The position numbers were made by a program, and so were the translations under genes. Source: Amycolatopsis keratiniphila subsp. keratiniphila (GTDB lineage: Bacteria; Actinomycetota; Actinomycetes; Mycobacteriales; Pseudonocardiaceae). From it: DNA of 64,000 bases. This document shows, one piece after another, positions 45,743-53,724 of this stretch. The stretch is taken from positions 491,358 through 555,357 of the forward strand of contig NZ_LQMT02000007.1 in assembly GCF_001620365.2 (NCBI RefSeq), written 5' to 3'. The notes under the pieces were generated by a model that saw nothing but the letters and a program-made list of their open reading frames with translations, had not been told where the DNA came from and ran no database searches. Every line of letters starts with the position of its first letter. The stretch's first letter is position 1.

Positions 45743-45852
45743 GTCAAGAGCGCCAGGTCTCTGTGGTGAGCATGCTCTCGCCACCAAACTCCTGAACGCG
45801 CTCGCCGTGGCGCGACAACGGAGTTCGCCGTGACCGTGCGGACGGCTTCGAG

Positions 45853-46323
45853 TCAGCTCCTCAGCTTCGTCACGGTCCACAACGCGGTACCCGCACGGCA
45901 GACCCGCAGTCCGACTGCCTCGGCCTGGCCGCCGCTGTTGTGCAGGCAGAGACCGGTCGACACGTTGGTGAAGTACTTGTTCGTAGTGGAAGACGTCCGC
46001 CAGTCGCTGGCATTGACCTCGCAGGACCCGGCGAACACCGACGACGTTCCGGCGGCGAGGCACAGCCCGCTCGCCTTGTTCTTGAACTTCCCGGGAGCGT
46101 AGTTGTTCCACTTCTGTTTGTTGTTCCGGTCTTGGCAAACGTGCGTGTACACACTGCCCGCCGAATTGGAGTCCAAACAGCGCTGAACCCCCGCCGCGAA
46201 TCTGATCCAGAACAGCGACTCTGCCTGTGTCGACGCGGTGGCGGCCCCAGGCACCGCGGTGAACAGCACTGCCGCGGAAGCGGTGATCGCCCCGATTCTG
46301 GCCAGCATTCCCCTACGTGTCAT
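45853..46323 (-). CDS. Secreted RICIN/beta-trefoil-like protein
   Basis: A 156-residue protein with a twin-arginine-like n-region (MTRRGMLARIG) and hydrophobic core ending AATASTQA, then a ricin-type beta-trefoil-like domain: CLDSNSAGSVYTHVC, QKWNNYAPGKFKNKASGLCL and TNVSTGLCLHNSGG show the repeated C-L / Q-x-W pattern. Such domains bind galactose or other sugars. AAGGAG lies 7 bases before the ATG at 46323; an open extension to 46461 has no site. Single gene, likely an extracellular lectin-type protein; ligand unknown. Confidence 0.8.
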   Translation of the reverse strand: MTRRGMLARIGAITASAAVLFTAVPGAATASTQAESLFWIRFAAGVQRCLDSNSAGSVYTHVCQDRNNKQKWNNYAPGKFKNKASGLCLAAGTSSVFAGSCEVNASDWRTSSTTNKYFTNVSTGLCLHNSGGQAEAVGLRVCRAGTALWTVTKLRS

Positions 46324-46592
46324 GACGATTCTCCTTGCAGTCGGATAAGTTCGCGCGAATTCACCATGTCTGATGTTCCGAAATACTCGGCCCCCCGAAC
46401 TGAATTCGACGTTAGCGCCTACGCGCACGATTGTGCAAATCGCCCACCGAAAGCACTCCAACGGAGGTATGCCCGATCACGCAACACGACGATTCGTCCA
46501 CCTTCGGCCGAAAGTGTGAACCGCACCGCAAGACGGGAGCTGGGTGTTACATTGCCCACGGGGAGTGTCACTCGGGGCGGGGAGGACGTGCT

Positions 46593-46901
46593 GTGGGGTT
46601 CGAGGTCGATGTCGCGGACATCAGCAACGCGGCAGGCAAGCTCGCCGCCGGGAAGCCGCCGACGCTCACTCCCGGCGGCGCGCCGAACGTCGGTGCCACC
46701 CATCGGGCCGCCGGGTTCGCGGGAGACTACGACGTCTGGCTGCTGACCCGGCAGGAGGATTTGGCGGCCTCGCAGCAGCAGGTCACCAGCCTGGTCGAAG
46801 CCATCCAGGCCGCCGCGAAGAGTTACGACGGCACAGACTCCGCCGCGCGCGACATCTTCCTGAAGGCACTGGACAAAGGCTTCGAAGGGATCGACCGGTG
46901 A
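46593..46901 (+). CDS. Small helical WXG100-superfamily-like protein
   Basis: A 102-residue protein starting GTG (GGGGAGG 7 bases upstream) with no signal peptide. It begins GFEVDVADISNAAGKLAAGK and continues with helical, alanine-rich sequence and a DVWLLTRQEDLAAS segment, like the partner proteins encoded upstream of type VII secretion substrates in actinobacteria. Its stop overlaps the start of the next gene (GTGA), indicating joint synthesis. Function is inferred from organisation and helical character; it is not a canonical WXG motif protein. Confidence 0.6.
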   Translation: MGFEVDVADISNAAGKLAAGKPPTLTPGGAPNVGATHRAAGFAGDYDVWLLTRQEDLAASQQQVTSLVEAIQAAAKSYDGTDSAARDIFLKALDKGFEGIDR

Positions 46902-48217
46902 GCTCGGTCTTCGACAAGATCCGCCGGCTCCACGACCAGGTGGCGAAAGGCGCCACGACGGAACTGGACGACCGGGCGCGTGCGTGCCGGGCCACCAAGG
47001 AAGCCGTGCTGGACGCCAAATCGCTGGTCGAGGCGGTGCGCGTTCAGCTCGCCGAGGGCTGGCAAGGCGGAGCCGGCGAGTCGGCGCTCGCCTCGCTGAC
47101 GGATTTCAAGAAGAACCGCGACGACCAGGCCCAGGACCTCGAAGAGTCCGCGAAGTCGTTCGAGGTGGTCCGCGACGCGCTGGCCAAGGCACAAGGCGAC
47201 GCACGCAGTCACCTCGCGGACGCCGAATCCCTGCGGCAGAAGCTGGACGGCGTCTGGAACGACCTCTCGCACGGCAAGGGCAACATCGTCTTCGCCTGGG
47301 CACAGGACAAGGCGATCAAGGCGCAGGCCCTCGTCGTGCTCGCCGATCTGGAGCGCATCATCCTCGGCTACGACGCGGTCCTGCTCGCCGAAGGGCTGAA
47401 ACTGCGGAACAAGACGGGCCAGGTGTGGGAACTCGCAGGCTCCGGAAAGCGGAACCTCGCCGAGATCGCCGCGATCATGCTGCGCGAGATCCCGGGCTTC
47501 GCCGAGCTGGTCAAGAACGACCCGAGACTCAAGGCCGCCCTGCTGACCGGTGACTGGGAACTGCTCCTGCAGAACCGCGAGATCGCGCAGAAGATCTACG
47601 ACTACCTCGGCTTCAAGTACGTCGCGGACGGCGACTACTACACCACCGGCGAACACTCGGTGCAGAGTTTCCTCGGCTGGCACGACTTGTACGACAAGCT
47701 CGAAAGGCTCATCGGCGCGAACCTCGACAAGACCGGCGACGACGGTGACAACATGGAGTTCACCGACCCGAAGACCGGCAGGCAATACCGGCTGGAATTG
47801 TGGAAGGGCGGCTACGGATTCGGCGGCGCGTACGGCGGCGAAGTCGGGTTCTACACCCGCGAACCCGGGTCCTCGGACCCGTCCGGCTACTTCAACGCCG
47901 CTCAGGGCGACGACCAGATCAAGGTGACCCAGACGATCTACGACAAGGAGACCGGCAAGGTCTACTTCACCAACGACGGCCAAGGAGCCGACGGAAGCGA
48001 CAAGAAACACTTCTGGAACCTGGCGATCCGCACCGACCCGGACGTCAACCCGAGCCAGCTGGCCCAGCGCGCCACGATCGAGGTGCGGGACGTCGGCCTG
48101 CGCGACCAGCTCTACGACGAGATGACCCGGTGGGCGGCCGCGCACCGCGACCAGCGACTCACCGTCACCAAGACGACCGACGACCCACCGGCTCTGACCT
48201 ACACCTGGGAGAAGTGA
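46898..48217 (+). CDS. T7SS-type secreted protein with DUF4474 C-terminal domain
   Basis: A 439-residue protein, GTG start coupled to the preceding gene. The N-terminal 120 residues are a long helical hairpin (DDRARACRATKEAVLDAKSL, EDLEESAKSFEVV-like), the type of domain used as a secretion signal by WXG100-superfamily proteins. The C-terminal 150 residues are a DUF4474 domain: QYRLELWKGGYGFGGAYGGE, then VGFYTR, IKVTQTIYDKETGKVYF, KKHFWNLAIRTDP and LRDQLYDEMTRW. DUF4474 is found at the end of polymorphic exported proteins, but its activity is unknown. Secretion is inference. Confidence 0.8.
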   Translation: MSSVFDKIRRLHDQVAKGATTELDDRARACRATKEAVLDAKSLVEAVRVQLAEGWQGGAGESALASLTDFKKNRDDQAQDLEESAKSFEVVRDALAKAQGDARSHLADAESLRQKLDGVWNDLSHGKGNIVFAWAQDKAIKAQALVVLADLERIILGYDAVLLAEGLKLRNKTGQVWELAGSGKRNLAEIAAIMLREIPGFAELVKNDPRLKAALLTGDWELLLQNREIAQKIYDYLGFKYVADGDYYTTGEHSVQSFLGWHDLYDKLERLIGANLDKTGDDGDNMEFTDPKTGRQYRLELWKGGYGFGGAYGGEVGFYTREPGSSDPSGYFNAAQGDDQIKVTQTIYDKETGKVYFTNDGQGADGSDKKHFWNLAIRTDPDVNPSQLAQRATIEVRDVGLRDQLYDEMTRWAAAHRDQRLTVTKTTDDPPALTYTWEK

Positions 48218-48224
48218 GCCACGG

Positions 48225-48461
48225 TCAGATCAGGGACTCCCGCTTGAACTCCCATGGCTCGTCGTCACCGTTCCGCCGCGGGCTCTCGGTTTCCCGCAGC
48301 CCGGTGAACACCCCGTCGACGTCGATCAGTCCGGCGACCTCGTCGGCGACACGCCGGCCGTGGCGCTCTTCGATGTCTTCGAGCCCCTCGCGCAGGGCGG
48401 TGGTCGCGGCGTTCCTGGCCGTGGTCCGCAACGCACGGGCCAGCTGCTCCGGGTCACTCAT
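48225..48461 (-). CDS. Small hypothetical protein
   Basis: A 78-residue soluble, charged and helical protein (MSDPEQLARALRTTARNAAT...), ATG at 48461. It lies tail to tail with the DUF4474 gene (7 bp between stops). Its N-terminal helix and size would suit an immunity- or chaperone-like partner of an exported protein, but opposite orientation makes that weak. Real gene by codon use; function unknown. Confidence 0.55.
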   Translation of the reverse strand: MSDPEQLARALRTTARNAATTALREGLEDIEERHGRRVADEVAGLIDVDGVFTGLRETESPRRNGDDEPWEFKRESLI

Positions 48462-48471
48462 GAACCCCACT

Positions 48472-49308
48472 CTAGGCGTCGACCGGACTCCGGCGTTCGA
48501 GAAAGACGGTGTCCAGCCACGCGCCGTCGCGCCGGGCGATGCGTTCGCGGATGCCGACGGTGCGGTAGCCGGCACTCTGATGCAGGGCGATGGACGCGCG
48601 GTTGTCGGTGAAGATCGACGTCTGCAGTGTCCAGAGGCCTGCCGCGTCGGCTTCCGTGACTTGCTTGTGCATCAAGGCCTTACCCACACCACGGCCACGG
48701 TGGCTTTCCGCGGTGTAGACGGAAGTCTCGGCGACCCCCCGGTAGCACTCGCGCTCCGAAACCGGCACGGCGGCCGTCCAGCCGACGACCTCGCCGCCGA
48801 TTTCGGCGACCCACCGGTGACCGGGCAGCCATTTCGCGTCGAGGGCTTCCCTGCTGGGAACCTCGGTTTCGAACGTGGCGATCCCGGTGGCGATCCCTTC
48901 ACCGTAGATCCGGCGGACCGAGTCCCAGTCGTGGTCGCGCAGCGCACGGACGATGACGTCTTCGGGCAGGTTTTCCGGGCAGCACGGACGCGGCGCGAGC
49001 AGGCCCATCACGGCATCGGCGGCATGCGGTAGCCCACTGCAGCAGGCCTGGTTGATCGTCACGACCGTGGCCGTGCCCTCCTTGCGCAGGTGCAGAAAGC
49101 CGACCTCGGCCAGCTTTCGCACGTGGTGGGAGCACGTCGACTGGCTGGTTCCGAGGATCTCCGTGAGCGCGCCGACGGTGAGGCCACGGGGCGACGTCGC
49201 GACCGCGTGCAGAAGTTTGACGCGCATGGGCTCGGCCAGACAGGCGAACCAGCCGGCGTAGGTCGCGGCTTCACGCTCGGGCAGGAGAACGGGCACAACC
49301 GTGGTCAT
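48472..49308 (-). CDS. ArsR-type regulator fused to a GNAT acetyltransferase
   Basis: A 278-residue fusion. Residues 15-100 are an ArsR winged helix (ILGTSQSTCSHHVRKLAEVG) followed by two vicinal cysteine pairs (INQACCSGLP and APRPCCPENLP), good candidates for As(III) binding. Residues about 115-275 are a GNAT N-acetyltransferase (SHRGRGVGKALM, IALHQSAGYRTVGIRER) of the ArsN/phosphinothricin acetyltransferase type; such enzymes detoxify arsinothricin or phosphinothricin by N-acetylation. The ATG is 10 bp from the first of three dyads in the divergent promoter. A regulator fused to a detoxifying enzyme is a compact one-protein response. The substrate is inferred. Confidence 0.85.
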   Translation of the reverse strand: MTTVVPVLLPEREAATYAGWFACLAEPMRVKLLHAVATSPRGLTVGALTEILGTSQSTCSHHVRKLAEVGFLHLRKEGTATVVTINQACCSGLPHAADAVMGLLAPRPCCPENLPEDVIVRALRDHDWDSVRRIYGEGIATGIATFETEVPSREALDAKWLPGHRWVAEIGGEVVGWTAAVPVSERECYRGVAETSVYTAESHRGRGVGKALMHKQVTEADAAGLWTLQTSIFTDNRASIALHQSAGYRTVGIRERIARRDGAWLDTVFLERRSPVDA

Positions 49309-49318
49309 GCCGCACAGT

Positions 49319-49389
49319 ATCGACCAGAATCGATGGTTGCGTCAATCGATCCCGGTCGATACAGTCCGCTTCAATCGAGACAGATCGAT
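49319..49389. promoter_or_regulatory. Three tandem ATCGA-N6-TCGAT dyads in the divergent ars promoter
   Basis: Identical dyads ATCGA-(6 bases)-TCGAT occur at 49319-49334, 49345-49360 and 49374-49389, between the two divergent start codons. They are the likely operator sites for the adjacent ArsR-type protein. Spacing is 26 and 29 bp, close to multiples of the helical turn. Confidence 0.7.
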
Positions 49390-49404
49390 GAAAGGGGCGT
49401 GGAG

Positions 49405-50724
49405 ATGAACGAGCTGCCTGTCGTGGTGATCGGAGCGGGCCCGGTGGGGCTGGCGGCGGCCGCCGAATTGGCCGAGCGCGGTGTCGAGCCGCTGGTGCTG
49501 GAACGCGGCGCCGGAGCGGGCGCGGGGGTGGCCGAGTGGAATCACGTGCGGTTGTTCTCGGCGTGGTCCGAGCTCGTCGCTCCGGCGGCAGGCCGGTTGC
49601 TGGAGGACACCGGCTGGACGCGGCCCGATGGCGACACGTATCCGACCGGTTCGGACTGGGCCGAGCGGTACCTGCGGCCGCTGGCCACGGCGCTCGCCGA
49701 TCGGGTGCGCTTCGACGCCGAGGTGGTCGGTGTCGCGAGGCGGGGCCGGGATCGCGTCGTGGACAGTGGCCGCGACGAAGAGCCCTTCACCGTGCACGTC
49801 CGAACACCGGACGGTTCGGAAGAGCGGATCGCGGCACGGGCCGTCATCGACGCTTCGGGGACCTGGTCGACGCCGAACCCTCTTGGCGGGGAAGGACTTC
49901 CTGCCATCGGCGAAAGAGCCGCGACGGATCGGATCGTCTACCGCGTGCCGGATCTGGGCGACCCGGCGGTGCGGTCACGGTACTCGGGCGAACACGTGGT
50001 GGTCGCGGGGAGCGGGCACTCGGCACTGACCGCGCTGGTCGCGTTGTCCGGCCTCGCGAAGGACGCGCCGGATACGCGGATCAGCTGGGTGCTGCGCCGA
50101 GGTTCGGTCGGCAACGCCTTCGGCGGCGGCGACGCCGACCAGCTCCCGGCGCGGGGCGCGCTCGGCCTGCGGGCGCAGGCGGCGGTGAAGGCCGGGCTGA
50201 TCACCGTCGTGACCGGGTTCCGCACAGAGGCCCTCGAACGCGACGACGCCGGCAGGCTCACCCTGATCTCCTCTGCCGGGCAACGGATCGAGCAGGTCGG
50301 CGAGGTCGTGACGCTGTCCGGATTCCGGCCCGACCTGACCTGGTTGTCGGAACTCCGGCTGGAGCTGGACCCCGCACTGCAGGCGCCGGTCGCGCTCGCG
50401 CCGCTGATCGATCCGAACGTGCATTCCTGTGGAACCGTCTACCCGCACGGCGCGAAGGAGCTCTCCCACCCGGAGAAGAACTTCTACCTGGCCGGGATGA
50501 AGAGCTACGGCAGGGCACCGACGTTCCTCGCCATGACCGGCTACGAGCAGGTCCGCAGCATCGCCGCCGAACTCGCCGGCGACCACGAAGCGGCCGCGCG
50601 GGTCGAACTGCACATGGCGGAGACCGGCGTGTGCGGTGGCGCCGGACTGTTCGACGAGCCGGGCGACGCGGCGTCCGGTGGATGCTGCGCTACGGCGGAG
50701 GCAGAGGTCCTGACGCTGTCATGA
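49405..50724 (+). CDS. FAD/NAD(P)-dependent flavoprotein of the arsenic island
   Basis: A 439-residue flavoprotein: FAD motif VVVIGAGPVGLAAAAELAER at the N-terminus, and a second dinucleotide motif HVVVAGSGHSALTALVAL in the middle (about 200). The C-terminus contains vicinal cysteines (ETGVCGGAGL and SGGCCATAEAE), as in arsenic-associated flavoproteins. It is divergent from the ArsR-GNAT gene across the dyad region and ends overlapping the acr3 gene by 6 bp. It probably oxidises or reduces an arsenic compound, like the ArsO-type monooxygenases of actinobacterial ars operons; the exact reaction is not proven. The ATG follows a GGAG purine stretch. Confidence 0.8.
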   Translation: MNELPVVVIGAGPVGLAAAAELAERGVEPLVLERGAGAGAGVAEWNHVRLFSAWSELVAPAAGRLLEDTGWTRPDGDTYPTGSDWAERYLRPLATALADRVRFDAEVVGVARRGRDRVVDSGRDEEPFTVHVRTPDGSEERIAARAVIDASGTWSTPNPLGGEGLPAIGERAATDRIVYRVPDLGDPAVRSRYSGEHVVVAGSGHSALTALVALSGLAKDAPDTRISWVLRRGSVGNAFGGGDADQLPARGALGLRAQAAVKAGLITVVTGFRTEALERDDAGRLTLISSAGQRIEQVGEVVTLSGFRPDLTWLSELRLELDPALQAPVALAPLIDPNVHSCGTVYPHGAKELSHPEKNFYLAGMKSYGRAPTFLAMTGYEQVRSIAAELAGDHEAAARVELHMAETGVCGGAGLFDEPGDAASGGCCATAEAEVLTLS

Positions 50725-51789
50725 CGGCGCTTTCGCGGTCCAGCGTCGCCGGAGCCGGAGACTCACGTACACCAGGGCCACCAGCACCGGCACCTCGATG
50801 AGCGGCCCGACGACCCCGGCGAGCGCCTGCCCCGATGTCACCCCGAAAACGCCGATCGCGACGGCGATCGCGAGTTCGAAATTGTTGCCCGCGGCGGTGA
50901 ACGCCAGCGTCGTGGTGCGTTCGTAGGACAGCCCGGACGCCTTGCCCAGCAGGTAGCCACCGATCCACATGATCGCGAAGTAGGCCAGCAGCGGCAAGGC
51001 GATCCGGGCGACGTCCAGCGGCCGGGAGGTGATGGTGTCCCCTTGCAGGGCGAACAGGACCACGATGGTGAACAGCAGGCCGTACAGCGCGATCGGGCCG
51101 ATCTTGGGCAGGAACGTGCCTTCGTACCAGTCGCGGCCCTTGCTGCGCTCACCGATGCGGCGGGAGAGGTAGCCGGCGGCGAGCGGGATGCCGAGGAAGA
51201 TGACGACGCTGAGCGCGATCTCCCACGGCGAGAAGTCGATGCTCGAGGTGTCGAGACCGAGCCAGCCGGGCAGCAGGTCGAGGTAGAACCAGCCGAGCAC
51301 GCCGAACATGATCACCTGGAAGACCGAGTTCACCGCGACCAGCACCGCGGCGGCCTCGCGATCACCGCAGGCGAGGTCGTTCCAGATGATCACCATCGCG
51401 ATGCACCGGGCGAGACCGACGATGATCAGGCCGGTCCGGTACTCGGGCAGGTCCGGCAGCATCAGCCAGGCGAGCGCGAACATCAGTGCCGGGCCGAGAA
51501 TCCAGTTCAGCACCAAGGAAAGCACCATCGTGCGCCGGTCCTTGGCCACCGCGCCGAGCCGGTCGTAACGGACCTTCGCCAGCACCGGGTACATCATCAG
51601 CAGCAGCCCGAGCGCGATCGGCAGCGAAACCTGCCCGATCTTCACCGCGTCCAGCGCCCTCTGCAGGCCGGGAACGATACTGCCCCACAAGAGCCCGATC
51701 ACCATCGCGGCGATGATCCAAGCGGGCAGATAACGGTCCAGAAAGGACAGTCTGCGCAGGACATCGGGCTCGTCGGCGGTACGTGTCAC
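50719..51789 (-). CDS. acr3: ACR3-type arsenite efflux permease
   Basis: A 356-residue protein with ten membrane helices. LARCIAMVIIWNDLACGD holds the conserved cysteine of ACR3 in TM4, and GNNFELAIAVAIGVFG is the second conserved block. ACR3 exchanges As(III) for protons. The GTG at 51789 has AGGAGG 7 bases upstream; the longer open frame has no start signal. It is expressed with arsC, located 29 bp upstream on the same strand, and overlaps the convergent flavoprotein stop. Confidence 0.93.
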   Translation of the reverse strand: MTRTADEPDVLRRLSFLDRYLPAWIIAAMVIGLLWGSIVPGLQRALDAVKIGQVSLPIALGLLLMMYPVLAKVRYDRLGAVAKDRRTMVLSLVLNWILGPALMFALAWLMLPDLPEYRTGLIIVGLARCIAMVIIWNDLACGDREAAAVLVAVNSVFQVIMFGVLGWFYLDLLPGWLGLDTSSIDFSPWEIALSVVIFLGIPLAAGYLSRRIGERSKGRDWYEGTFLPKIGPIALYGLLFTIVVLFALQGDTITSRPLDVARIALPLLAYFAIMWIGGYLLGKASGLSYERTTTLAFTAAGNNFELAIAVAIGVFGVTSGQALAGVVGPLIEVPVLVALVYVSLRLRRRWTAKAPS

Positions 51790-51818
51790 GCTGGGGCCTC
51801 CTGGCTCCGGGAAGTCGT

Positions 51819-52223
51819 TCAGGCGTCGAGGATTTCGGCGACCAGGCCACGCACTCGGCGGTCGATCTCGTCCCGGATCGGACGGACGGCGTCCACGCCC
51901 TGCCCGGCCGGATCTTCCAGTGGCCAGTCGAGGTACCGCTTGCCGGGGAACACCGGGCAGGTGTCCCCGCAGCCCATGGTGATCACCACGTCGGAAACCG
52001 CCACGTCCTCGGTGGACAGCTTGCTCGGCACCTCGGCGGTGATGTCCAAGCCCCACTCCGCGAGCGCCGCGGCCGCGGCCGGGTTCACCATCTCGGCGGG
52101 CTCCGAACCGGCGGACCGGACGGCGACGCGGCCGAGCGAGTAGTGCCGCAGCAACGCGGCGGCCATCTGTGAGCGGCCGGCGTTGTGCACGCAGACGAAC
52201 AACACCTCGGGCGTGCGGGTCAT
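51819..52223 (-). CDS. arsC: Arsenate reductase, low-molecular-weight phosphatase type
   Basis: A 134-residue enzyme of the low-molecular-weight tyrosine-phosphatase fold. The P-loop is VCVHNAGRSQMA (C-x5-R), with two further cysteines in MGCGDTCPVFPG for disulfide relay, and the acidic YLDWPLEDP loop. It reduces arsenate to arsenite, then exported by ACR3. The lineage suggests a thioredoxin- or mycothiol-coupled enzyme. It is divergent from the ArsR gene and starts the acr3 transcript. Confidence 0.93.
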   Translation of the reverse strand: MTRTPEVLFVCVHNAGRSQMAAALLRHYSLGRVAVRSAGSEPAEMVNPAAAAALAEWGLDITAEVPSKLSTEDVAVSDVVITMGCGDTCPVFPGKRYLDWPLEDPAGQGVDAVRPIRDEIDRRVRGLVAEILDA

Positions 52224-52272
52224 CGGCGGAGTCCTCTCGGCGGTCGACTGGATCGAAGTCTACGGATCCAGA

Positions 52273-52302
52273 TTCAAAGGCTTGCATCGATGTTTGTCAA
52301 TC
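52273..52302. promoter_or_regulatory. Probable ArsR operator between arsC and arsR
   Basis: An imperfect dyad centred on CATCGATG (52285-52292) with flanking ATTCAAA/TTTGTCAAT-like arms lies in the 127-bp divergent promoter. ArsR proteins typically bind such ATCA-type dyads. Confidence 0.4.
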
Positions 52303-52350
52303 CACCGGGTACGCTCGCCGTCGAAGGTCACTCGGACCGAGGAGGGGCAC

Positions 52351-52815
52351 GTGGCGACGGAGTACGGACGCGGCCGGAAGCCGGTGCCCATCACCCTGCT
52401 GATGGCCGAGCCCGCAGCGGTCATCTCCCGGGACGGTGCCGAGCAGGCGGCGAAGTTGTTCAAGGCTCTCTCGGACCCGATCCGGATCCGGCTGCTGTCG
52501 CTGGTCCGGTACTCGCCCGGAGGCGAGGCCTGTTTCTGCGATCTCGCCGAAGAGTTCGACATGCCGCAGCCGTCGCTGAGTCATCATCTCCGCGTCCTGG
52601 TCGCGGCGGGCATCCTCGATCGGGAGCGACGCGGCACCTGGAGCTGGTACAGCGTCCTTCCCGAGTCACTTCGCTCCCTGGAGACGCTTCTGCGCGCCGG
52701 TGGCCCGCTGGCCGACCGGACCGCGCCGCTGCGATCGTCAGGCAGTCGTCAGGTTCAGAAGGCCGGTGAACCGGAAGAATATTCGAAGAAACGAGGCAAT
52801 CCAGGAGAGCGATGA
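52351..52815 (+). CDS. arsR: ArsR-family metalloregulator
   Basis: A 154-residue repressor. The winged-helix core (KLFKALSDPIRIRLLSLVRY, then MPQPSLSHHLRVLVAAGIL) is typical, and CFCDL just before the HTH provides the vicinal cysteines of the ELCVCDL-type As(III) site. GTG at 52351 follows GAGGAGGGG. The last 26 residues (SSGSRQVQKAGEPEEYSKKR and beyond) lie over an operator/promoter element for the next gene and look like readthrough rather than conserved ArsR sequence. It is divergent from arsC. Confidence 0.92.
   Translation: MATEYGRGRKPVPITLLMAEPAAVISRDGAEQAAKLFKALSDPIRIRLLSLVRYSPGGEACFCDLAEEFDMPQPSLSHHLRVLVAAGILDRERRGTWSWYSVLPESLRSLETLLRAGGPLADRTAPLRSSGSRQVQKAGEPEEYSKKRGNPGER
52735..52758 (+). 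promoter_or_regulatory. Direct-repeat promoter element, copy 1
   Basis: Two TCGTCAG half-sites start 11 bp apart (52735 and 52746) and end in AGGTTCAG. Exactly 25 bases after the A of AGGT comes AGAAT, a possible -10 core. Copies of the same layout precede two other genes nearby. The 11-bp period fits binding of an OmpR-family response regulator. Confidence 0.6.
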
Positions 52816-53027
52816 GCGTAGGTACCCAGGAACCCGAGGGCATCGTCGAGGACGTGACAGTCTGGCTGACGAACGAGTTCTCGGCGAAGCTGTCGCCCGT
52901 GGCCGTCGGCGCCATCGTCCGCGCCACCCACCGCGACCTTCGGGAACAGATCGTCCCCGAGGCACTCGGTGAGATGCTTCATCGCCTCGCACGCGACCGC
53001 ATCGCACGCCTGGTGCAGGTCCTTTGA
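52812..53027 (+). CDS. Three-helix-bundle dimerization-type small protein
   Basis: A 71-residue helical protein: an acidic start, VTVWLTNEFSAKLSPVAVGA, then a basic second helix and the motif EALGEMLHRLARDRIARL. It is a clear paralogue of the protein at 56563-56784 (shared W-L-x-x-E-F-A/S, P-x-x-V-x-x-I-V-R, GEMLHRLA). Actinobacterial proteins of this type are thought to dimerise as three-helix bundles; their role is unknown. The ATG overlaps the ArsR stop by 4 bp and the next gene start overlaps its own stop. It is preceded by copy 1 of the direct-repeat promoter. Confidence 0.75.
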   Translation: MSVGTQEPEGIVEDVTVWLTNEFSAKLSPVAVGAIVRATHRDLREQIVPEALGEMLHRLARDRIARLVQVL

Positions 53028-53698
53028 TGCGTTACGCGCAACACTGCCCGATCGCGCTGGCTGCCGAGGTGATCGGGGAACCCTGGACCCTGCTGATCAT
53101 CCGCGAACTGCTGCGCGGCAGCACCTCGATCACCGACATCGCCGCCGGAGTGCCCGGAATGTCGGGCGGGCTGCTGGCCAAACGGCTTCGCAAGCTGGAG
53201 ACGGCCGGCGTGGTGGAGCTTCGGCAGCGGGAAGCCGAATTGACCGAATCCGGCCGCGAGCTGGCCTCGGTCGTCGAGCCGCTCGGCAAGTGGGGAGCCC
53301 GACGGCTGCCACCGCCTCGGCATGGTGATCTCGACCCGGCGCTGCTGCTGCGTGACATCTCCAGAGGCATCGACCGCACCACGCTGCCCGCGCGACCCGT
53401 CGCGATCCACTTCCGGTTCACCGAATCACGAGGCCCGCGGTGGTGGTGGCTGGTGCTCTCCCAGGAGCTGGCCGCGCCGACGTTCCACGACCCCAGGCTG
53501 CCGCGAGCGATGCGGATCGATTGCACGCTCGGCGCCCTCGCCGGGGTCTGGCTCGGGCACACCGATTGGCTGGACGCCCTGCGGGACGGGTCCATCGTGA
53601 TCAGCGGGCCCCGTACCGCCGTGCGCCAAGCCATCGTCTGGATCGGCGCCTGCCCCTATTCCACCACCGGCAGCGGAGAGCCGACACTGTCCTCATAG
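53027..53698 (+). CDS. HxlR-family transcriptional regulator
   Basis: A 223-residue protein. The N-terminal 100 residues are an HxlR winged helix: CPIALAAEVIGEPWTLLII, then GGLLAKRLRKLETAGVVE and AELTESGRELA. The C-terminal 120 residues form an SCP2-like or ligand-binding domain, as in the longer HxlR members. Its ATG (53027) overlaps the stop of the three-helix-bundle gene, so they are co-expressed. Target unknown. Confidence 0.88.
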   Translation: MRYAQHCPIALAAEVIGEPWTLLIIRELLRGSTSITDIAAGVPGMSGGLLAKRLRKLETAGVVELRQREAELTESGRELASVVEPLGKWGARRLPPPRHGDLDPALLLRDISRGIDRTTLPARPVAIHFRFTESRGPRWWWLVLSQELAAPTFHDPRLPRAMRIDCTLGALAGVWLGHTDWLDALRDGSIVISGPRTAVRQAIVWIGACPYSTTGSGEPTLSS

Positions 53699-53724
53699 GA
53701 CTCGTGACGCCGCATACGGCCCCG

